30,042 nucleotides of DNA from Acidithiobacillus sulfuriphilus (lineage in GTDB: Bacteria; Pseudomonadota; Gammaproteobacteria; Acidithiobacillales; Acidithiobacillaceae): positions 1-30,042 of the forward strand of contig NZ_RIZI01000168.1 in the NCBI RefSeq assembly GCF_003721225.1. The letters run 5' to 3'. Positions 1-5,724 of the stretch are shown piece after piece. The position numbers were made by a program, and so were the translations under genes. Numbering within the stretch: the first letter of the stretch is position 1; the number at the start of each line of letters is the position of its first letter. Under the pieces are notes generated by a model that did no database searches, was not told the DNA's origin, and was given only the letters and a program-made list of their open reading frames with translations.

Positions 1-243
1 CCCCAGCAGCAGGGCGCTGCGGGACTGACCATCGAGGACCTCGGTCCCGAGCCGATACGCCAGCAATCCATCACCCAAGCCCGCATCCCGCTCGCCCAGA
101 TAGCGCAGAAAATCGCCGTCCAAACGCGCCAAACCGGCATCGGTGAAAAGCTCCGAATAGCTGTAGCCCCCCGATAAATATAATATAGGGGATATGTCCC
201 GTTGACGGTTGAAGCTGTCTTTTGCCAGATGGATTGAAGCCAT
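1..243 (-). CDS. Unrecognised protein, N-terminal 81 residues (continues past window edge)
   Basis: An open frame reads from an ATG at 243 down to base 1 with no stop, so only the N-terminus is seen. The ATG follows an AGGCGG-like ribosome site and lies 17 nt after the stop of the seven-iron ferredoxin gene, so it is probably the last or next gene of the same operon. The peptide begins MASIHLAKDSFNRQRDISPI and has no signal peptide, cysteine motif or membrane segment in the visible part. I do not recognise the family. The first ~60 bases after the start are AT-rich like the operon; the rest is GC-rich. Its position suggests a part in the flavoprotein-ferredoxin system, which is inference only. 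Confidence 0.6.
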   Translation of the reverse strand, partial: MASIHLAKDSFNRQRDISPILYLSGGYSYSELFTDAGLARLDGDFLRYLGERDAGLGDGLLAYRLGTEVLDGQSRSALLLG

Positions 244-260
244 TTTGTCCGCCTATTGCT

Positions 261-590
261 TTATTGTTCAATATCAAGGTAAAATTTTTTATTCTTTACC
301 CCATCCCACCTGTCAGCATCATCTAACGGCTCGTTCTTTTCTGTTGCAACTGGCCATTGAATAGATAACTGTGCATTTATATCAATATATTCGAGATATT
401 CTAGGGGAATGTTTTCGTCTTTGTAAATCGCGCCAGCGGGGCATTCAGGTTCACAGAGCGTGCAGTCTATACACTCTGTCGGATCTATGACCAAAAAGTT
501 AGGCCCCTCATGGAAACAATCCACAGGGCACACTTCAACACAATCCATATATTTGCATTTTATGCAATTTTCAGTAACCACAAATGTCAT
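261..590 (-). CDS. fdxA: Seven-iron ferredoxin (FdxA / Azotobacter FdI type)
   Basis: A 109-residue soluble electron carrier predicted to hold one [3Fe-4S] and one [4Fe-4S] cluster. The cysteines fall at 9, 12, 17, 21, 25, 40, 43, 46 and 50, which is the Azotobacter FdI pattern shifted by one residue, and the FdxA-type acidic C-terminal half is present. A longer frame opens at 635, but the ATG at 590 is preferred: it has a GAGGAT ribosome site and starts the conserved MTFVVTENC. It lies 17 nt after the HEAT-repeat gene and 17 nt before the next gene, so it is cotranscribed. In this operon it may accept or donate electrons for the AprA-like flavoprotein; that role is inferred. Confidence 0.93.
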   Translation of the reverse strand: MTFVVTENCIKCKYMDCVEVCPVDCFHEGPNFLVIDPTECIDCTLCEPECPAGAIYKDENIPLEYLEYIDINAQLSIQWPVATEKNEPLDDADRWDGVKNKKFYLDIEQ

Positions 591-607
591 TTTTTTATCC
601 TCAATTA

Positions 608-1534
608 TTATGTATCTATCTTTGCAATAGCCCACGCTGCCAGTTTTTTTACATCAGGATCCCTATCCATCAGGGCCTCCCGTAAACTCCCAATAGCGCG
701 TGGGTCCCCAATCTCCCCCAAACAAATAGCCGCTTCCTTCCGAACATTGCTTTCGGAATGAAAGAGCATATTTCCAACTACCCCTACAGCCTCCCTAGAT
801 TTCACCTTCCCTAACGCGGCTAATGCTTTTGCAATCACCTGCCAATAGAGCTCAGCACCAATAAGTTGTATGAGTTGGTTGCTAGCCTCCGCAGCCTGAA
901 GCTTCGCAATCGTGACGGCAGCTTCTGCCCTTACTTGCCATGCTTCATCTTTAAGGCCTTGAATAACCGCAGAAAGTGTCTCCGGGCACAACGAATATCC
1001 TAATGCGCCCATCGCAGTTCTTCTGACGTCGGCACTTTTGTCTGTAGAAGCAACCTTTGCCAGATAAGGTAAATATGCCGGATCTTGAAGGTATCCAAGA
1101 ACCCCGGCGCTTTCCAAACGGACATGTTCCGATTGGTCTTCCAATCCATTCAGCGCATAAACAGCGGCGCCTGGGGTGCGAAGTGGTTTAATGGCACGCA
1201 ATACCGATGCCCTGACAAAAGAATTATCGCGGCCGATCCATTCTTCATAAATCTTCAAAATGCCTTCTTGGTTGCACTCGGCAAGAGTGTCGGCGGCGGC
1301 ATTTCTAACATCTTGGTTGTCATCGTCCAGAAGTTTCAATAAAGGCACGAGCATGTGCTCTCCAGGAATCTCCGCGATGGCCCGCGCCGCCTCTGCCCGG
1401 ACGTCGCTACTTACATCCTGTAAGCCGGCAATAATTATCACTAACGCCTCTTGTTCATCAAGTTCGATAGCGTTAATAACTGCCAAGCGGCGAATATCTG
1501 GATCGCTACTTGTCAATACTACATCAGATCGCAT
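608..1534 (-). CDS. HEAT-repeat protein (PBS-lyase-like repeats)
   Basis: A 308-residue protein made almost wholly of about nine or ten ~31-residue HEAT-type helical repeats. Typical repeat cores read [64 protein letters not shown] and [13 protein letters not shown]. There is no signal peptide, catalytic motif or cofactor motif. Such proteins act as scaffolds or as docking partners of electron-transfer and phycobiliprotein enzymes. The start at 1534 has an AGGAG site. It sits between the AprB-like ferredoxin (36 nt away) and fdxA (17 nt), so a structural or assembly role in the flavoprotein-ferredoxin complex is likely but not shown by sequence. Confidence 0.9.
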   Translation of the reverse strand: MRSDVVLTSSDPDIRRLAVINAIELDEQEALVIIIAGLQDVSSDVRAEAARAIAEIPGEHMLVPLLKLLDDDNQDVRNAAADTLAECNQEGILKIYEEWIGRDNSFVRASVLRAIKPLRTPGAAVYALNGLEDQSEHVRLESAGVLGYLQDPAYLPYLAKVASTDKSADVRRTAMGALGYSLCPETLSAVIQGLKDEAWQVRAEAAVTIAKLQAAEASNQLIQLIGAELYWQVIAKALAALGKVKSREAVGVVGNMLFHSESNVRKEAAICLGEIGDPRAIGSLREALMDRDPDVKKLAAWAIAKIDT

Positions 1535-1570
1535 GGTGTGCTCCTATGGGCTTATTGTTTATCTTCTTAT

Positions 1571-1804
1571 CTATTTAAGAAGATAAGGTATTTCAACCGT
1601 TACCGCATGGGTCGGACAATCTACCTCGCAAGGTGTACAATACCAACACTCGTCATACTGCATAAGGGCTACCCCATTTTTAACGTCAATAACCAGGACA
1701 TCGAGCGGGCATACATCTACGCACACCGTGCACCCCTTGGATGCAATGCACTTTTCTGCATCAATAGAAACAGGAACCTTGACTTTCATTGCTGTTGTTG
1801 ACAT
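1571..1804 (-). CDS. Two-[4Fe-4S] ferredoxin, AprB-like
   Basis: A 77-residue ferredoxin with eight cysteines in two sets: C19-x5-C25-x2-C28-x3-C32-P and C53-x2-C56-x2-C59-x3-C63-P. The second set, CWYCTPCEVDCP, resembles the CWECxNCxxxCP segment of adenylylsulfate reductase beta subunits. It lacks their long C-terminal tail, so it is shorter than true AprB (about 150 residues). It follows the AprA-like gene by 24 nt with a GAGGAT ribosome site. As in AprAB, it probably forms a heterodimer with the flavoprotein and carries electrons to or from FAD; the partner is inferred from gene order. An internal start at residue 6 is also possible. Confidence 0.88.
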   Translation of the reverse strand: MSTTAMKVKVPVSIDAEKCIASKGCTVCVDVCPLDVLVIDVKNGVALMQYDECWYCTPCEVDCPTHAVTVEIPYLLK

Positions 1805-1828
1805 TTGGCTATCCTCGGATGAGTTTTA

Positions 1829-3562
1829 CTAGACCATTTCTTTAGATAATATTCTGAGACGATCGTACGCTTCCTTCTCGTTTTCTTTTGGCTCATAAAT
1901 ATAAGGCTCAACCGGTCTGGTCTTGCAAGCCTTCTCGCCATTTTGTCCTTTAAACAGTTGTACATGGCAAAACCAATTGTTGTCGTCCTTCTCGGGATGG
2001 TCAACACGGTAATGATACAGCCCCCACCGGCTTTCTGTTCGATAAAGCGACGCCGCGGCGGCCATTTCGGCACAATCCAGTATGTCATACACCTCCATTG
2101 CGCGAAGAAGAGCGTGCGGATCATCCGCAGATAATGTTTTCAGATCTTCGCGTATTTCTGAGAAGCGGCGTAGACCAATTTCCATTTTACTGGTCACTTT
2201 TGGTGGCTGTAGATAGTCATTTACTAATCTTCTGATTTTGTACTCTGCCTGATATGGAGTTACCCCATCAGGTCTTCCCAACGGCGCGAGGATCCTTTGT
2301 GCCTCAGACTCGGTATAGTCTGTGTCATAATTTTCAAACAGCACATTTTGGCAGTAGTTTGCCGCCTCTACACCCGCAATCTCTCCATATACAAAAGCTC
2401 CCAACATATAATTATGGGGCACACAGGCGACATCGCCCGCAGCATAAAGGCCTGGAATGGTGGTTTCGGCGCGCTCGTTGACCCAGATACCAGAGGCACT
2501 GTGCCCGCTGCACAAGCCAATTTCAGAGATATGCATTTCAATCATATCGTGCCGATAGTTGGTTCCTCTGTTTTCATGGAAACGTCCTCGGCTAGGTCGT
2601 TCATTGGTATGCAAAATATTCTCAATAGTTGCAATGGTTTCCTCTGCCAGGTGATTAACTTTAAGAAACACGGGTCCATTACCGCCTTGGAGCTCCTTGA
2701 AGAATTCGAGCATCATTTGGCCGCTCCAATAGTCACATTCAATAAAGCGTTCACCGTGGGCATTTGCGGTAAATCCACCTAGCGGACCGGTAACGTAAGC
2801 ACAAGCTGGTCCATTATAATCTTTAATAAGTGGATTTATCTGAAAGCACTCAATGCCCGACAACTCAGCGCCTGCGTGAAATGCCATCGCGTAGCCGTCT
2901 CCAGCGTTGGTTGGGTTTTCATATGTCCCAAACAAATAGCCTGAAGATGGAAGGCCAAGGCGGCCCGCCGCGCCGGTACAGAGAATAACGGCTTTCGCCT
3001 TAATAACGGTGACCTCCGCCGTGCGCGTGTCGACCGCCATGACCCCGGCGACACGGTTATTTGCACCAACGAGAATCCTGGTAACCTTATATCTATTGGT
3101 AATATCTACCCGGTTTTTTTTAAGTTGTCTGTACAATATCTTTTTTACATTATGTCCCTCCGGCATCGGCAGAACATAGTTACCCAGGTGATGGACCTTT
3201 TTTACGGCAAACTCCCCAGTCTCGTCCTTCTCGAACTTAATACCCCATCTGTCTAATCGTTGTATCATGGGGAAACTGTTGTTGGCATAGGCTAATATCG
3301 CTTTTTGATTCACGATACCATCGTTGGCAATGGTGATTTCCCTTACATATTGCTCAGGGGTGGAATGGCCAGGAATAACGGCGTTGTTAAGCCCATCCAT
3401 GCCCATGCATATCGCGCCGCTCCGCTTTACATTTGCCTTTTCGATGAGCATTACAGACAATTTCTGATTAGACTCCTTTGCTCTTATTGCCGCCATGGGC
3501 CCAGCGGTCCCGCCGCCAACCACGAGAATATCAAGTTCTCGTTCCTGAATTTTTATATTCAT
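1829..3562 (-). CDS. FAD-dependent oxidoreductase, AprA/fumarate-reductase-like flavoprotein
   Basis: A 577-residue cytoplasmic flavoprotein. An N-terminal Rossmann FAD motif (VVGGGTAG, residues 14-21) is followed by the AprA-like segment VKRSGAICMGMDGLNN, then NAGDGYAMAFHAG, a SGHSASGIWV segment and the second FAD motif GLYAAGDVA. The C-terminal helical region carries YRTESRWGLYHYRVDHPE, close to the AprA RKETRWPGYYYRTDYPE. Family membership is clear. Compared from memory with Archaeoglobus AprA, the His of the GSHSG segment is kept, but the Arg residues of the EHRFIPFRFKDGYG segment are replaced (here IECFQINPLIKDYNG) and the Trp before DTGSGY is Tyr. An APS-reductase activity is therefore doubtful and the substrate unknown. 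The start overlaps the regulator stop (ATGA), indicating translational coupling. Confidence 0.88.
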   Translation of the reverse strand: MNIKIQERELDILVVGGGTAGPMAAIRAKESNQKLSVMLIEKANVKRSGAICMGMDGLNNAVIPGHSTPEQYVREITIANDGIVNQKAILAYANNSFPMIQRLDRWGIKFEKDETGEFAVKKVHHLGNYVLPMPEGHNVKKILYRQLKKNRVDITNRYKVTRILVGANNRVAGVMAVDTRTAEVTVIKAKAVILCTGAAGRLGLPSSGYLFGTYENPTNAGDGYAMAFHAGAELSGIECFQINPLIKDYNGPACAYVTGPLGGFTANAHGERFIECDYWSGQMMLEFFKELQGGNGPVFLKVNHLAEETIATIENILHTNERPSRGRFHENRGTNYRHDMIEMHISEIGLCSGHSASGIWVNERAETTIPGLYAAGDVACVPHNYMLGAFVYGEIAGVEAANYCQNVLFENYDTDYTESEAQRILAPLGRPDGVTPYQAEYKIRRLVNDYLQPPKVTSKMEIGLRRFSEIREDLKTLSADDPHALLRAMEVYDILDCAEMAAAASLYRTESRWGLYHYRVDHPEKDDNNWFCHVQLFKGQNGEKACKTRPVEPYIYEPKENEKEAYDRLRILSKEMV

Positions 3563-4335
3563 TTATCATTCCTCGCATGTCGTTGCAGGGTGATCATATA
3601 CTTTAATGCATCTCCACGATAAAAAAGATGCTCGTAGTCAATCGGTACATCATTTGCCGAATAGGTGAGTCGCTCCATCCTGAGGATCGGCGAACCCTCC
3701 TCTATTTTAAGCAGTCGTGACAGGGTTTCGTCTGCCAAAACTGACTCTATTTGTAGTTCTGCCTTACCTAATGGTATTCCGAACTTATTTTCTAAAAGGG
3801 AAAAAATATCTTTTGTCGCCAGGTCCTCCAATACAAGCGTTCTGCCAATATTTGCTGGTACATATGTTACATCCAGGGATATCGGTTCCCTATTTAGATA
3901 TCGCACCCTGCGCAGCTCCATGATATCAGATAAATCCAAATGAAGTTTTTGGGCAGCTATATTATTTGATATTCCATCCTTGGAACCGATAAAAGTAGAA
4001 AATGTCTCGTATCCCTTGGCTATCATGGCTTCGCCAAATCCTTGTAGGGACACTAAATCCTGTACCGCTTTTGGCCGTGAAACAAATGAGCCCTTTCCGG
4101 GAATCTTGAATATTAACCCCTCCGTTTGAAGGTCTCTTAGGGCCTGCCGTACAGTGGTCCTGCTCACATTGAAAATTCTTACCATCTCGCTTTCAGATGG
4201 CATCTGCGTATGCGCCTTATATGTTCCATTCAAAATGTCCGATCGTATCTGTTCTTTAAGCTGGAGATATAATGGTCGGATCGTGGCAATGTTTGCTGGC
4301 ATTTCTTTGCGTAGAGTCATTGGCGGCGTTCTCAT
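3559..4335 (-). CDS. GntR-family transcriptional regulator, HutC subfamily (UTRA domain)
   Basis: A 258-residue regulator. The N-terminal winged helix-turn-helix spans about residues 20-90 (PLYLQLKEQIRSDILNG, then MPSESEMVRIFNVSRTTVRQ, then GKGSFV); the C-terminal ~150 residues form a UTRA ligand-sensing domain (RRVRYLNREPISLDVTYVP; a late ERLTYSANDVPIDYEH). The open frame reaches 4422. The ATG at 4335 is chosen because it follows an AGGTG site at 8 nt spacing; ATGs at 4371 and 4320 are alternatives, and 4371 has no ribosome site. It is the first gene of the flavoprotein operon and overlaps the next gene by 4 nt. A dyad covers its ribosome site, suggesting autoregulation. The effector is unknown. 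Confidence 0.92.
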   Translation of the reverse strand: MRTPPMTLRKEMPANIATIRPLYLQLKEQIRSDILNGTYKAHTQMPSESEMVRIFNVSRTTVRQALRDLQTEGLIFKIPGKGSFVSRPKAVQDLVSLQGFGEAMIAKGYETFSTFIGSKDGISNNIAAQKLHLDLSDIMELRRVRYLNREPISLDVTYVPANIGRTLVLEDLATKDIFSLLENKFGIPLGKAELQIESVLADETLSRLLKIEEGSPILRMERLTYSANDVPIDYEHLFYRGDALKYMITLQRHARNDK

Positions 4336-4343
4336 TGAATGGC

Positions 4344-4359
4344 ACCTGTTGGTACAGGT
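4344..4359. promoter_or_regulatory. Inverted repeat over the gntR ribosome site, candidate autoregulatory operator
   Basis: ACCTGT-TGGT-ACAGGT is a perfect 6-bp dyad with a 4-bp centre just upstream of the preferred GntR start at 4335, overlapping its AGGTG ribosome site. On the minus strand its centre reads TACCAACA, an element that recurs at 4470-4477 and 4563-4570. Its place and symmetry fit an operator for the adjacent GntR-type regulator. Confidence 0.45.
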
Positions 4360-4449
4360 AGCAATAGTCATGCCGAAATATATAAAAAACAAAATACAAA
4401 TAAAAACAATAAGATATAGCAATACATGAAATGGTGGCTAACCCAATAC

Positions 4450-4507
4450 CGCACTATTATGGTGCAATATACCAACAAAATGCGTTGGTCTGGTGCAATA
4501 TGGAGGG
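4450..4507. promoter_or_regulatory. Tandem NtrC-like boxes and TACCAACA dyad upstream of the operon
   Basis: CGCACTATTATGGTGCA at 4450-4466 fits the 17-bp NtrC-type pattern (TGCAC, seven bases, GTGCA) except for its first base. A weaker copy, TGCGTTGGTCTGGTGCA, lies at 4481-4497, so the shared TGGTGCAATAT elements are 31 bp (three turns) apart, as in classical NtrC tandem sites. Between them is a second dyad, ACCAAC-N7-GTTGGT at 4471-4489. I see no good sigma-54 -24/-12 element on either strand nearby, so NtrC control is only a possibility. Confidence 0.35.
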
Positions 4508-4560
4508 GATCGGATCTGTTGAGGAGCGCTGATGACCATGGTTCACGGCAGGCGATAATG

Positions 4561-4574
4561 TATACCAACAATAT
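4561..4574. promoter_or_regulatory. Third TACCAACA-type element with partial dyad
   Basis: TATACCAACA at 4561-4570 repeats the element at 4468-4477 exactly and is followed by ATTGG, giving a CCAA-N5-TTGG dyad. It may be an upstream operator for the GntR-type regulator, 93 bp from the previous copy. Confidence 0.35.
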
Positions 4575-5526
4575 TGGATCGTTATTGGCCACTTCCGAGA
4601 CGAATATCCGCGATCCTACAGATCCATAGCTTGCCTGATGGACTTTGTCTGATGGTCTATCAGGGCACGATTTTGCCATCGGGCCACCCGCTGCGTGACT
4701 GGATGAGATTCGAATAGTTCGGAAAAACCATTTAATCGAAGCAGTAGCGATCAAGACCGGCGTTGTGGTCGCGTAGCGGGTGCGCTGCAAGGTGCATTTC
4801 CGCGGATTCGTTTTGATTTTCGCTGCTCTGCACGCTGTTTTGGGGATATTCCCGCCGTGTTGGCGGATTCCGTGTGGCTATACCACGATACCGCCGCTGC
4901 GTAGACCCATCGGCTGTGATGCCTACTGCTCCCAAGGCGACATTGCGGATATCCGGGGTGCGCGATATGCGTCGGAGGGGTGGTTGGTCCGGTTGCGGTG
5001 CCCGCTGCCGCCCATCGATGCGGCACAGGAAATGAACGTCCAGATGTGATGGTTGCGACTCCTGTCCGGTGGCCCGTTCGACTCGCAGGCGCTGCTTTGG
5101 GTCATTTCTTGCCGGCGATGCCCGGTTTACCGAGAAACCGCCGCGCGAGGAACGCCTCGTAAGTCAGCAGTTCGGGGAGACCCAACCGCTACCACGAGGA
5201 ACGTGCCCGGGGGAGCCGCACGCCGGCGGACCCGCCAGCCACCACAGATGGCCCACCCTCCTGTCTACCAGTCCCACGCCATACCCCATGCCGCCCGTTC
5301 ATAAAAAACGGACGACATGCTCGTTTGAACTTGGCGCCTGTCTCTCAAAAAATCACCAAGGAACCATCGCCTCGGGTAACCACACTCCCTGTGCATTATG
5401 GTCGGCACCTGGAAGGTCTTGGAACGGTGCGGCCGGTGGGACTTTTGGCTTATAGATGGTGTATGGCTTCGGCTATCTCCTCGCACCGCATATGCCCACA
5501 TAAAATATCATATAAATATCATTGTA

Positions 5527-5543
5527 TTGACATATAACTGTCA
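5527..5543 (+). promoter_or_regulatory. Promoter-like region with TGACA-N6-TGTCA dyad upstream of the TonB receptor leader
   Basis: A TTGACA at 5527-5532 overlaps the perfect dyad TGACA-TATAAC-TGTCA (5528-5543). TATAAC at 5533-5538 could be a -10 box, which would start the transcript near 5545, at the edge of the structured leader. Alternatively TTGACA is a -35 with a poorly spaced TAGTAT at 5555. The exact promoter cannot be fixed from sequence. Confidence 0.35.
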
Positions 5544-5549
5544 CATTGA

Positions 5550-5690
5550 CCTGCTAGTATTCGGCGCAATGAACAGGAAAGAGAGTGGAAACTCCACTAC
5601 GGGTCACGCAGGTATCCCTGATGGTGCTGCGATAGAGGAACACTTCCTAAGACGGAAGTGAGTGATATTGGTTCGCCGCTGCTAAGTCCC
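5550..5690 (+). ncRNA. Structured 5' leader, possible cobalamin-type riboswitch
   Basis: About 140 nt between the promoter region and the TonB receptor can fold. CGGCG (5562-5566) can pair with CGCCG near 5674; CAGG (5573-5576) can pair with CCTG (5617-5620), enclosing two hairpins; and a perfect 7-bp hairpin CACTTCC/GGAAGTG lies at 5641-5660. The segment AACAGGAAA followed by TGGAAACTCC and CACGCAG resembles the conserved core of cobalamin riboswitches (AxAGGGAA, UGxRAAxUCC, CCCGC). The B12 box is only loosely matched and the predicted P5 loop is one base short. Riboswitch control of a TonB transporter would be typical of that class, but the assignment is tentative. Confidence 0.35.
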
Positions 5691-5724
5691 CAACATAAAA
5701 CCATGTATAGATAGAGAGGAAAAG

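Larger units (their letters stand above)
4336..5524. other. Gene-free 1.2 kb with decayed coding remnants
   Basis: No convincing intact gene lies between the GntR start and the leader of the TonB receptor. The stretch 4370-4440 is very AT-rich and probably holds the operon promoter. On the minus strand 4616-4750 reads a 44-residue tail containing LFESHPVTQRVARW, vaguely like the C-terminal HP-containing segment of M48 (HtpX-type) peptidases, with a stop just upstream. Minus-strand 5102-5188 reads LLTYEAFLARRFLGKPGIAG before a stop, also with a stop upstream. Both look like broken gene ends; neither can be assigned firmly. Confidence 0.4.

Noticed and set aside
1829..3562. Bona fide dissimilatory APS reductase AprA
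   Set aside because: The substrate-binding arginines appear replaced, the ferredoxin partner is too short for AprB, and no Qmo or Sat genes are in view.
4368..4790. 140-residue minus-strand frame upstream of the GntR gene
   Set aside because: No motif, unusual composition, and it spans the presumed promoter and repeated operator-like elements.
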